Positions 7,586-15,477 of a stretch of DNA of 34,393 nucleotides are shown one piece after another (positions within the stretch are counted from its first letter, which is position 1; every line of letters begins with the position of its first letter). Under the pieces are notes generated by a model that saw only the letters and a list, made by a program, of their open reading frames with translations, was not told the DNA's origin and did not search any database. The stretch lies in the NCBI RefSeq assembly GCF_014696315.1, contig NZ_JACJPX010000081.1, forward strand, positions 1 through 34,393, written 5' to 3'. The stretch comes from Calothrix membranacea FACHB-236. Its GTDB lineage: Bacteria; Cyanobacteriota; Cyanobacteriia; Cyanobacteriales; Nostocaceae. The position numbers and the translations under genes were made by a program.

Positions 7586-8110
7586 ATGGATAACAGTCTA
7601 GCGGTTGTTTATCTCGCGATTTTCGTAGTTATACTCACATTTGCCGTCGTGAGTGTTTTCCAGCAAATTTTCAAAACTCGTAAGATTGAAAGTTCCTTGT
7701 CTCGCTTAAAAAACAAGTTGAGTAAAGATAAAGGTACTACTCAAGAATATTACGAGTTAGGGAGTATTTATTCTCAAAAGAAAGTTTACTCCCAAGCGAT
7801 CGCTCTTTTCCAAAAAGCCCTCAAAGCGGCGGAAGAAGAGGGAGAAGAAGCTACTGCTCCTATCTACAATGGGTTAGGGTATGCTTACTTTGCTCAAGAG
7901 CAGTATGATTTAGCAATTCGTCAATACAAAGAAGCCCTGAAGTTGAAACCTGATTATGTTACAGCGCTCAATAATCTCGGCCATGCTTATGAGCAGAAAA
8001 AATTAACTACACAAGCACTACAAACTTACGAAGAAGCCCTGAAATTTGCGCCTAATAATTCTACTGCCAAACGCCGTGCCGAATCTTTGCGCCGTTTGGT
8101 TTCTGCATAA
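7586..8110 (+). CDS. ycf37: Membrane-anchored TPR protein, Ycf37-like (photosystem I assembly/stability)
   Basis: 174 residues: one N-terminal transmembrane helix (~6-26), a basic linker, then three tetratricopeptide repeats (about 53-86, 91-124 and 125-158) with the usual G/Y/A spacing such as YNGLGYAYFAQEQYDLAIRQY. Length, N-terminal anchor and three TPRs fit Ycf37, which in Synechocystis supports photosystem I accumulation. I assign this from memory of the family architecture; a generic TPR protein is the alternative. The ATG at 7586 follows a repeat-rich 160-bp gap, and the ribosome binding site is weak. The gene appears to stand alone. Confidence 0.65.
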   Translation: MDNSLAVVYLAIFVVILTFAVVSVFQQIFKTRKIESSLSRLKNKLSKDKGTTQEYYELGSIYSQKKVYSQAIALFQKALKAAEEEGEEATAPIYNGLGYAYFAQEQYDLAIRQYKEALKLKPDYVTALNNLGHAYEQKKLTTQALQTYEEALKFAPNNSTAKRRAESLRRLVSA

Positions 8111-8277
8111 GTAGTTGGTGTTGGGTGTTGGGTGTTTGGTGTTTATTCTCCCAATTACCCATTACCCATTACCAATTACCCCATCCCCAATGCTATACTA
8201 CATTGTATTACACAAGTAGTAGCGCAAGCACTTGCGACTCAGCACTACTGAACTTTCCCAGGAGTGAGGGGGAGAAA

Positions 8278-9654
8278 ATGCAGATTCCACAGCAGGAATG
8301 GCAAATCTGTCTTCAGGTTTTGCAGCAGATATCAGAAGATTCAGCACTCATCAATTCTGATGAACGCTTCCACAGCCTGATTGCTAAAATCTACAAAAAC
8401 AGCAGAAAAGAAGTACGTCGTGCAATTCGACAAAGTCAAGAGGCTGAAGATAAACAGCTAAAGGCGATGACTGTGATGGTGAAAAATCAAATCCAGCATC
8501 AGCCAGCAGGGGCTTTGTCAAATGCTGCTGTTTCGGCGAGACTCAAAAAATCAGCAACTTGTTATGTGTGCAAGAAAGCTTATTTTGATGTTCACTTTTT
8601 TTACCATATGCTATGTCCAAGTTGCGCTGGATTGAATTATGACAAGCGCAACCAACGCACCGATTTAACTGGACGGGTAGCATTAATTACAGGCGGGCGG
8701 ATCAAAATTGGCTATCAGCTAGCATTACGAATGCTGCGTGATGGTGCGAGAGTAATTGTGACAACAAGATTTCCCCATGATAGTGTACGACGCTTTAGTG
8801 CGGAACCTGACTTTAGCCAATGGCGATCGCGCTTGGAAATACATGGCTTAGATTTACGCTACATTCCGGCGGTGGAAGCGTTTGCGCGTCATCTTCTAGA
8901 TAAGGAATCTGCACTCGATATTATTATTAATAACGCGGCACAAACCATTAAACGTCCCCTAGCTTTCTATCAGCATCTCTTGGCGGAAGAAGAAAAATCA
9001 AAAGAAATTCTGACAGAGCAAGCACAGGGTTTAATTAAATATAGTGCTGTCGGTTTGCCATTATTAGAAACTCAACCATACTACAAAGATTATTTAGCTA
9101 ACAGCAGCGAATATTTCCCAGCCAATACATTTGACGCAGATGGAGAACAAGTAGATTTGCGTCCGCTTAATAGTTGGGTATTGAAGCTGAATGAAATCAG
9201 TATAGTAGAAATGTTAGAGGTGCAATTAGTCAATGCGATCGCACCCTTTATTTTAAACAGTCAACTCAAACCTTTGCTGATGCGATCGTCTTTTGAGCGA
9301 CGATTCATTATTAATGTATCAGCGATGGAAGGACAATTTAATCGCAAAGATAAAACGGTATACCATCCCCATACCAATATGGCAAAAGCTGCATTGAATA
9401 TGATGACGCGCACATCAGCAGCAGATTATGCGCGCGATCGCATTTTTATGAATAGTGTAGATACAGGTTGGATTACTAACGAAAATCCTTATCCTAAGAA
9501 AACCCATTTGCAAGAAACTAGAGGCTTTCATACACCGCTAGATGTTATTGATGGGATGGCACGAATTTACGATCCAATTGTGCAAGGTATAGAAAATTCT
9601 GCTGAACCTTTATATGGTCATTTTCTCAAAGATTATGCGCCATACCCTTGGTAA
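8278..9654 (+). CDS. SDR-family oxidoreductase with N-terminal zinc-ribbon-like segment
   Basis: 458 residues from ATG 8278, chosen because GAGGGGGAGA lies just upstream; the longer frame from 8125 is repeat sequence. Residues 1-90 are helical and polar. Residues 95-116 carry CYVC and CPSC, a likely zinc site. From ~133 a Rossmann fold begins with the nucleotide motif TGGRIKIG (138-145), followed by IIINNAAQ (N218, N219) and the serine in INVSAMEG (S348). The usual catalytic YxxxK is changed: the lysine is in HTNMAK (K370) but the position four before it is Thr366, with the nearest Tyr at 362. Substrate unknown. The protein is much longer than classical SDRs (~250) owing to the N-terminal part and an insertion around residues 230-300. 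Confidence 0.75.
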   Translation: MQIPQQEWQICLQVLQQISEDSALINSDERFHSLIAKIYKNSRKEVRRAIRQSQEAEDKQLKAMTVMVKNQIQHQPAGALSNAAVSARLKKSATCYVCKKAYFDVHFFYHMLCPSCAGLNYDKRNQRTDLTGRVALITGGRIKIGYQLALRMLRDGARVIVTTRFPHDSVRRFSAEPDFSQWRSRLEIHGLDLRYIPAVEAFARHLLDKESALDIIINNAAQTIKRPLAFYQHLLAEEEKSKEILTEQAQGLIKYSAVGLPLLETQPYYKDYLANSSEYFPANTFDADGEQVDLRPLNSWVLKLNEISIVEMLEVQLVNAIAPFILNSQLKPLLMRSSFERRFIINVSAMEGQFNRKDKTVYHPHTNMAKAALNMMTRTSAADYARDRIFMNSVDTGWITNENPYPKKTHLQETRGFHTPLDVIDGMARIYDPIVQGIENSAEPLYGHFLKDYAPYPW

Positions 9655-9683
9655 TTGGTAATGCGTAATTCGTAATTCAGAGG

Positions 9684-9714
9684 TAGGGTGTGTTACGCCG
9701 TAGGCTAACGCACC
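9684..9714. repeat. Palindromic repeat TAGGGTGTGTTA...TAACGCACC
   Basis: GGTGTGTTA and TAACGCACC form arms (one G-T pair) around a 10-base centre. Further members occur at 18994-19022, 19091-19119 and, split by an insertion, at 20245-20430. It lies between the SDR gene and the amine oxidase gene. Confidence 0.7.
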
Positions 9715-9816
9715 TTGAATTTTTGATTACATTTTGCAAATTCAAATAAATCTATTCGGTTTATCAATACAACCTAGGAATATAGATAGCTATACATTCG
9801 TGCAAATATCTAAAGA

Positions 9817-11796
9817 ATGATTAAGAAGTTACGGTTCTTTAGTTTAGCTATTGCCATTATTATTTTCATGGTTGGTGCTTTAGGTTCTAGGGAAATGTTA
9901 TTTGCACAACAACCTGCGATTTCCCATCCTTTAACAGCGTTAACATCAGCAGAAATTAATACAGCGGTTTCGGTGGTGAAGAAAGATAAAAATCTGACTG
10001 ACAAAGCTGTATTTCCCTTAATAACTTTGCAAGAACCAGATAAAAAAGCAGTTATTAATTTTACACCAGGTAAATCTTTTCAACGCCAAGCTTTCTTAGT
10101 AGTGTATGAACGAGAAAAAAATCAAACCTATGAAGCTATAGTTGATATAAGAACTCAAAAATTGAGTTCTTGGAAAGCAATACCTAACGCCCAACCTGCA
10201 TTAATTAATCCCGAATATGATTTAGCACGGGAAATTGTACAATCTGACCCCCAATGGCAAGCAGCAATGCAAAAACGGGGAATTACAGATTTTGACAAAG
10301 TTAAAATTAATTGCTGGGCACCTGGGATTTTAACTGATAGCGAAACGGCTAAAGGTAAGCGTATTTGTCGCGCATTATCTTACTACAAAGGTAAACATTG
10401 GAACTATTTTGCTAGCCCGATTGAAGGTGTACTAGCTACTGTTGATTTAAACGCAAGTAAAATCGATAGTTTTATAGATAACGGGGTAGTACCTTTCTCT
10501 CAACAAAATTGGAATTACGATATCCAATCTTTAGGTAAATTACTGTCACCACCAAAATTATTAAAAATTCTCCAACCTCAAGGTACTAGTTTCCGAATAC
10601 GAGGTAATACAATTAGCTGGCAAGGTTGGAATTTTCGCTATTTGATGCATCCCCGCAGTGGCTTAGTTCTTTACCAAGTAACTTATGATGACGGGGAAAA
10701 AATTCGCCCAGTTTTATATCGTGCTAGCCTATCAGAAATGGTAGTGCCTTATGGTCATCCTAATTTTACCTGGGCTTTTAGAAATGCTTTTGATGTGGGC
10801 GAATATAACTTTGGTTCTCTCGCAACTTCAATGGAGTTGGGTAAGGATATTCCCGAAAATGGCTTATTGCTGAATGCGGTGATGGCTAACGAACAGGGAG
10901 AAGCTTACGAAATCCCAAAGGTAATTGGCATTTACGAACGAGATAATGGGATGTTGTGGAAACATTATGAATACAACACCCAGAAAAATTATGTCCGTCG
11001 TAATCGCGAACTAGTGCTGACCATGACGGCGGCGGTAGATAATTATGATTACAGCTTAAATTGGATTTTTCACCAAGATGGCAGTTTAGAAATTGAGAAT
11101 GATTTAACGGGAATTGTTTTAGTACAAGGAACAGCAGCAGAAAAACAGTCTGAAGATAATTCCTATGGTAGGCTGTTAGCCAAGAATATCTTTGGGGTGA
11201 ATCATCAACACTTTTTCAACTACCGCCTAGATATGGATGTAGACGGACAGGCTAATTCTGTGATGGAAATGAATGTGCAAGCCTTACCGTTGGATAATCA
11301 TAACTCTCTGGGAAATGCGATCGCAGTTACAGATACTCCCTTAACTACAGAAAAAGCTGCTGTGCGTGATTTGGATATGAAACACAGCCGGGAATGGATG
11401 ATTGCTAACGCTAATCGCCAAAATACTTTAGGAACTCCCCCAGCATATATGCTCATGCCAGGCGGTAATACAGTATTCTTCCCTGTAGAAGGTTCAAAAA
11501 TTCGAGAAAAAGCTGGCTTTGCGACACATCATGTTTGGGTAACAAAATATCAGCCAGATGAACTCTACGCTGGTGGTGATTATCCTAACCAAACTCAACC
11601 AGGAAAAGGCTTACCTCAATATATTGCCAACGATGAACCTTTAACTGGTGAAGATATCGTACTTTGGTACACAATGGGCGTTACCCATATTCCTCGCCCC
11701 GAAGATTGGCCTGTGATGCCAACGCACCGAGTTAGCTTTAAACTTGCCCCTAGAGGATTCTTTAGCCGTAATCCTGCGATTAATTTACCAGAGTAA
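9817..11796 (+). CDS. Copper-containing primary-amine oxidase (exported)
   Basis: 659 residues, typical family length. Residues ~1-31 form a signal peptide. The enzyme oxidises primary amines to aldehydes with release of ammonia and hydrogen peroxide, using copper and a topaquinone made from its own tyrosine. The topaquinone site is DNYDY with Tyr410; the copper ligands are His463 and His465 (NHQHF) and probably His624 (VTHIPRPEDWPVMPTH). The expected catalytic base is Asp326 in FDVGEYNFG. In the consensus T-x-x-N-Y-D/E the Thr is Ala406 here. The 10-bp target duplication of a small transposable element starts inside the stop codon (11794-11796). Natural substrate unknown; use of amines as a nitrogen source in the periplasm is plausible. 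No amine transporter is adjacent. Confidence 0.92.
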   Translation: MIKKLRFFSLAIAIIIFMVGALGSREMLFAQQPAISHPLTALTSAEINTAVSVVKKDKNLTDKAVFPLITLQEPDKKAVINFTPGKSFQRQAFLVVYEREKNQTYEAIVDIRTQKLSSWKAIPNAQPALINPEYDLAREIVQSDPQWQAAMQKRGITDFDKVKINCWAPGILTDSETAKGKRICRALSYYKGKHWNYFASPIEGVLATVDLNASKIDSFIDNGVVPFSQQNWNYDIQSLGKLLSPPKLLKILQPQGTSFRIRGNTISWQGWNFRYLMHPRSGLVLYQVTYDDGEKIRPVLYRASLSEMVVPYGHPNFTWAFRNAFDVGEYNFGSLATSMELGKDIPENGLLLNAVMANEQGEAYEIPKVIGIYERDNGMLWKHYEYNTQKNYVRRNRELVLTMTAAVDNYDYSLNWIFHQDGSLEIENDLTGIVLVQGTAAEKQSEDNSYGRLLAKNIFGVNHQHFFNYRLDMDVDGQANSVMEMNVQALPLDNHNSLGNAIAVTDTPLTTEKAAVRDLDMKHSREWMIANANRQNTLGTPPAYMLMPGGNTVFFPVEGSKIREKAGFATHHVWVTKYQPDELYAGGDYPNQTQPGKGLPQYIANDEPLTGEDIVLWYTMGVTHIPRPEDWPVMPTHRVSFKLAPRGFFSRNPAINLPE

Positions 11797-11804
11797 ATAC
11801 TACC

Positions 11805-11930
11805 CAATACTTGTCGGTTAAGGGCAAAAGGGGAAGGGAAAAAGGGGCAAGAAAAAACCTTTAACCCTTACCCTTTCACCTTTACCCCAAACCAAATTCC
11901 GAGTTGAAAATCCTTAACCGAGCAGTATTG
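11805..11930. mobile_element. 126-bp MITE with 19-bp inverted ends and 10-bp target duplication
   Basis: Left end CAATACTTGTCGGTTAAGG (11805-11823) matches the reverse complement of the right end (11912-11930) at 17 of 19 positions. The element is flanked on both sides by AAATACTACC (11795-11804 and 11931-11940), a 10-bp direct repeat expected from transposition. The interior is purine-rich then pyrimidine-rich and codes for nothing. Target duplications near this length are known for IS4-type transposases, so it is probably mobilised by a related element elsewhere. Confidence 0.85.
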
Positions 11931-11992
11931 AAATACTACCGAGACTCATCCTGCGATATCCTATATTCCAAGCCAATCCTCAGGGAAAATGC

Positions 11993-12202
11993 ATGACAGA
12001 AGGAAATCAACCAAACGACTTTGAAAGCTCGGATAATGAAAACTGGGATTGGCGAACCGAAACAAGAGAGTGGTCAGCAGCTGCAACAGAACTTGCTTGC
12101 TTTGCCCTTGCAAGAATGAAAAACAAAGATTTAGTGGAAATAATTGATACCAAACGCGGAACACTCAGATTTGTTTGTATTTTTAGGGATAAACAGCAAT
12201 GA
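11993..12202 (+). CDS. Small acidic hypothetical protein, 69 aa
   Basis: Unrecognised. ATG at 11993 follows AGGGA at a usable distance. The N-terminal half is strongly acidic and polar (EGNQPNDFESSDNENWDW); the rest is helical with ATELACFALARMKN and a basic C terminus. Its last four bases overlap the start of the next gene (ATGA at 12199-12202), a sign of translational coupling. The MITE ends about 60 bp upstream. There is no signal peptide or membrane segment. Confidence 0.6.
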   Translation: MTEGNQPNDFESSDNENWDWRTETREWSAAATELACFALARMKNKDLVEIIDTKRGTLRFVCIFRDKQQ

Positions 12203-12450
12203 CAGAAGCACAATTAACGGCGACTCAAATACCTGTTAATGACCTGATAGGTATGCTGACTGCTATAGGTAAGCAAGATTATCAAAAGTTTCAAGAACTT
12301 GAAACGGCTTTTGTCTCTCAACATGGTGAGGAAGTTTGGCAAGAGGTTTTTAATTTTCGGATTCTCCCTGTTTTAGATAAACCAACTAGCCAATGGTTAT
12401 TAAATCAATGGTTAAGTGCAGGTATCAATAGTATCAAAAAAATTGAGTAA
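12199..12450 (+). CDS. Small hypothetical protein, 83 aa, coupled to the upstream gene
   Basis: Unrecognised, predicted all-helical. It starts at the ATG that overlaps the stop of the 69-aa gene by four bases, so the two are likely made together and may interact. The residues PVNDLIGMLTAIGKQDYQKFQELE and EVWQEVFNFRILPVLDKPTSQWLLNQWL look like two amphipathic helical hairpins. No toxin or antitoxin motif is visible to me. The minus-strand Uma2-type gene ends 27 bp beyond, so the genes converge. Confidence 0.6.
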   Translation: MTEAQLTATQIPVNDLIGMLTAIGKQDYQKFQELETAFVSQHGEEVWQEVFNFRILPVLDKPTSQWLLNQWLSAGINSIKKIE

Positions 12451-12477
12451 TATTGCTTGATTAGTAATTAGTTAAAA

Positions 12478-13182
12478 TTACTCACTAGGTAGATTATCAG
12501 GATCAACGCCAATTGAGCGTAGGTACTGGGCTAATTGTTCAGCGCGTTGTCGTTCTTGCTGTGCTTGTTCTTCTGGAGTTAAATAGCGATCGCCTTTTTC
12601 GTCATACCATGACAATAACTCTTGCGGAATACCAGCAATTACACCCTGATATCTGCCAATTCCTAAACCGATTTCGCTCATCCAATAGGGTTCACCTATC
12701 TGCAATTGATACTTACCGTCTACCAACTTGTACACTTCAAAAGGTTGATGTTGGTCGCGTCGCCAAAATTCTGGATTGTAAATCACGTAGTACAATACGC
12801 CCAGTTTGGTGTAGATCTCCATCTTTTCGTCATATTCACCGCCTGGCGTATGGGATACCATTTCTAAGGTGAGGATGGGAACTACATCGTTTTCTTCCCA
12901 AACTGCGTAACTTTTGCGTGATTTCCCGCCTTTTTTCCGTTCTACTCCCACACTCAAAAATGCATCTGGCACTACTGGCACTCTAGGATTAATACCTGTA
13001 GTGTGATAGAGTCCCATATCTACCCCAAAGTACCAATCCATCCTGGTTGCCCATATCGAGTTGAGTAAGAACAGGAGAATATTAGGCAACAAATTTTGCT
13101 CTTCGTTATCCACGGGCGTATCGTCGCTACAAGGCAATTCATCTGTGCTTGGTAACGCATTTTTGAGATTGTGGGACAGCAT
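12478..13182 (-). CDS. Uma2 family (DUF820) restriction-endonuclease-like protein
   Basis: 234 residues. The core follows the Uma2/DUF820 pattern, a PD-(D/E)xK-like nuclease fold greatly expanded in cyanobacteria: VVPDAFLSVG (putative metal-binding Asp), then LTLEMVSHTP with the acidic residue before the shifted motif, DEKMEIYTKLGVLYYVIYNP, and the C-terminal helix with PEEQAQQERQRAEQLAQYL, whose relatives end in similar charged coiled stretches. The natural function of this family is unresolved; some members may derive from mobile elements. It is the only gene of its strand between the small pair and chlB. Confidence 0.8.
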   Translation of the reverse strand: MLSHNLKNALPSTDELPCSDDTPVDNEEQNLLPNILLFLLNSIWATRMDWYFGVDMGLYHTTGINPRVPVVPDAFLSVGVERKKGGKSRKSYAVWEENDVVPILTLEMVSHTPGGEYDEKMEIYTKLGVLYYVIYNPEFWRRDQHQPFEVYKLVDGKYQLQIGEPYWMSEIGLGIGRYQGVIAGIPQELLSWYDEKGDRYLTPEEQAQQERQRAEQLAQYLRSIGVDPDNLPSE

Positions 13183-13581
13183 AGTCGTTATCTCACGGGC
13201 GTTCAGTTTTTTAATTATAGGCTTTAGGTGATTTAGTAATTGATTTAAGGGATTTTCAAGTAAAAAAATATTGCATTTTTATTGTTGCTTATTGACAGTT
13301 AACAGTTAACAGTCATCAGTTAACAATTAATGTTTAATGAAAGGTTGCAGAAAATAAAGATTTATGTCACTTAAACAACATCAATATTGTTTAAATTAGG
13401 CTCTAAACCCCAGATGGTACAGGAGTTTGGGCGATCGCAGTTGTCGTGAAACTTAATAATTTCCCCATTTTATAAGGGCTACAAGTTTTGAGACAATCAG
13501 ACAACGATGAGAAAACCAGCAATCATAAGTCCATCTGTTAACGGACTCTGTGTTATTTCAGTTTAAAAGGGAGAAAACCTG
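13183..13581. other. Intergenic region upstream of chlB
   Basis: About 400 bp without a gene. It contains direct and inverted TTAACAGTTAACAGT-type sequence (13293-13326), an 8-8-8 inverted repeat TTAAACAA-N8-TTGTTTAA (13371-13394), a HIP1-like site, and GGGAG shortly before the chlB start. The chlB promoter must lie here, but I cannot place its boxes. Confidence 0.5.
13371..13394. promoter_or_regulatory. Inverted repeat TTAAACAA-N8-TTGTTTAA upstream of chlB
   Basis: Perfect 8-base arms with an 8-base spacer, 187 bp before the chlB ATG. The symmetry suits a dimeric regulator. In cyanobacteria the genes of the dark-operative reductase can respond to oxygen and light, but I do not recognise this site as that of a known factor. 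Confidence 0.3.
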
Positions 13582-15108
13582 ATGAAATTGGCTTACTGGA
13601 TGTATGCAGGGCCAGCGCACATTGGTACGCTGCGAATTGCCAGTTCTTTTAAGAATGTCCATGCCATCATGCACGCCCCACTAGGCGATGACTATTTTAA
13701 TGTCATGCGCTCCATGCTATCGCGGGAAAGGAACTTTACTCCGGTAACAGCCAGTGTTGTAGATCGCAACGTTTTAGCACGTGGTTCTCAAGAAAAGGTA
13801 GTAGAAAATATTACCCGCAAAGATGCCGAGGAACACCCAGATTTAATTGTTTTAACTCCCACCTGCACTTCTAGTATTTTGCAAGAAGACTTGCACAACT
13901 TTGTGGAACGGGCACAAATAGAATCGAAAGGCGATGTCATGTTAGCGGATGTGAACCACTACCGCTACAACGAACTGCAAGCAGCCGATCGCACTTTGCA
14001 ACAAATAGTGAAATTCTACATTGAGAAAGCCCGCAAAAAAGGGGAACTACCAGAAGGCAAAACTGCAAACCCCTCAGTCAATATCATCGGGATTTCTACC
14101 CTGGGTTTCCACAACCAGCATGATTGCACCGAACTCAAAAGGCTGATGGCTGATTTGGGAATTGAGGTGAACACTGTGATTCCTGAAGGCGCTTCTGTCA
14201 ACGAATTGAAGAAGATGCCCCAAGCTTGGTTTAACCTAGTACCATACCGCGAACTCGGTTTAACAACAGCGCGTTACCTAGAAGAACAATTCGGCACTCC
14301 CTACGTAGATATTACCCCAATGGGTGTTGTGGAAACTGCCCGTTGTATCCGCAAAATTCAGCAGGTAATTAACGCCCAAGGTGCTGAAGTAGAGTACGAA
14401 GAGTTCATCAACGAACAAACTTTGTATGTATCGCAAGCTGCTTGGTTCTCCCGTTCCATTGACTGTCAAAACTTAACTGGTAAAAAAGCTGTTGTGTTTG
14501 GTGACAACACCCACGCCGCCGCCATGACTAAGATTTTGTCACGGGAAATGGGGATTCACGTTGTTTGGGCGGGAACATACTGCAAATATGATGCAGACTG
14601 GTTCCGCGAACAAGTCAGCGAATATTGTGATGAAGTATTAATTACTGACGATCACGGGGAAATTGGGGATGCGATCGCCCGCGTCGAACCCTCCGCCATC
14701 TTCGGTACCCAAATGGAACGCCACGTTGGTAAACGCTTAAATATTCCCTGCGGCGTAATTGCTGCACCCATCCACGTGCAAAACTTCCCCATTGGTTACA
14801 AACCATTCTTGGGTTATGAAGGTACAAATCAGGTCACAGATTTAATCTACAATTCCTTTACTTTAGGAATGGAAGATCATCTATTAGAAATATTTGGTGG
14901 ACATGACACCAAAGAAGTGATAACCAAAGGAATTTCTGCCGAATCTGATTTGAATTGGACAAAAGATGGTTTAGCAGAACTCAACAAAATCCCCGGATTT
15001 GTGCGCGGGAAAGTGAAGCGCAACACCGAGAAATTTGCACGCGATCGCGGCATTAAAGATATCAATTCTGAAGTGCTTTATGCTGCAAAAGAAGCTGTTG
15101 GTGCATAG
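13582..15108 (+). CDS. chlB: Light-independent protochlorophyllide reductase subunit B
   Basis: 508 residues, full length. ChlB forms with ChlN the nitrogenase-like catalytic component that reduces ring D of protochlorophyllide to chlorophyllide in the dark, with electrons from ChlL. The start [20 protein letters not shown] is nearly invariant. Asp36 and Cys95 (in LGDDYF and TPTCTSS) are at the positions known to ligate the shared 4Fe-4S cluster; Asp294 in SRSIDCQN probably matches the proposed proton donor. The C-terminal region (~460-508) has the small basic PCR-type domain with [29 protein letters not shown]. Ribosome binding site GGGAG. ChlL and chlN are not in the window. Oxygen-sensitive enzyme. 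Confidence 0.98.
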   Translation: MKLAYWMYAGPAHIGTLRIASSFKNVHAIMHAPLGDDYFNVMRSMLSRERNFTPVTASVVDRNVLARGSQEKVVENITRKDAEEHPDLIVLTPTCTSSILQEDLHNFVERAQIESKGDVMLADVNHYRYNELQAADRTLQQIVKFYIEKARKKGELPEGKTANPSVNIIGISTLGFHNQHDCTELKRLMADLGIEVNTVIPEGASVNELKKMPQAWFNLVPYRELGLTTARYLEEQFGTPYVDITPMGVVETARCIRKIQQVINAQGAEVEYEEFINEQTLYVSQAAWFSRSIDCQNLTGKKAVVFGDNTHAAAMTKILSREMGIHVVWAGTYCKYDADWFREQVSEYCDEVLITDDHGEIGDAIARVEPSAIFGTQMERHVGKRLNIPCGVIAAPIHVQNFPIGYKPFLGYEGTNQVTDLIYNSFTLGMEDHLLEIFGGHDTKEVITKGISAESDLNWTKDGLAELNKIPGFVRGKVKRNTEKFARDRGIKDINSEVLYAAKEAVGA

Positions 15109-15142
15109 TTTTGGAACTATAGCATATTGAGTACAAAGGTAG

Positions 15143-15163
15143 GGGCACGGCATTGCCGTGCCC
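15143..15163. repeat. Palindrome GGGCACGGCA-T-TGCCGTGCCC
   Basis: Perfect 10-bp arms, flanked by TAG on the left and TTAC on the right. First of three members of one family in this window (others at 15249 and 21602). It lies 35 bp after the chlB stop, so it may double as a terminator. Confidence 0.8.
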
Positions 15164-15248
15164 TTACAATTATCTGTACTGAACACGATCTTAGAGGGAT
15201 CTAATACCAAATCAAATAATGTTTGCGATACATGAATAATCTTCTAGA

Positions 15249-15269
15249 GGGCAAGGCACTGCCTTGCCC
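15249..15269. repeat. Palindrome GGGCAAGGCA-C-TGCCTTGCCC
   Basis: Second member of the family, again with perfect 10-bp arms. The sixth base of the arm differs from the first member and its partner in the other arm differs to match. Confidence 0.8.
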
Positions 15270-15477
15270 CTACTATCTGTCGCATTCTTTTTTCAAATTG
15301 CTACAAGGAACTTCCAATAAAAACAATATTTCATTGCTATTGTTCATTGTTGACCGTTGGCTGTGAACCGTGAACCGTCAACAGTCAACGACTTGAAGGG
15401 AATAATTTATTTTTTGGAGTTTCCTAAAACATTTTGCTACCAACGAGAGGGCTTTTAAAACATCTTCTAATTACGAA

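Larger units (their letters stand above)
15109..15477. other. Convergent intergenic region between chlB and recQ
   Basis: No gene. It contains two related perfect palindromes (15143-15163 and 15249-15269), either of which could end the chlB transcript, and a GTTGACCGTTGGCTGTGAACCG-like repeat (about 15349-15389) that resembles the one at 29934-29967. Confidence 0.6.

Noticed and set aside
8125-8277. N-terminal extension of the SDR gene
   Set aside because: It translates TGGTGTTGGG- and ACCCATTACCC-type repeats; a good ribosome binding site stands directly before the ATG at 8278.
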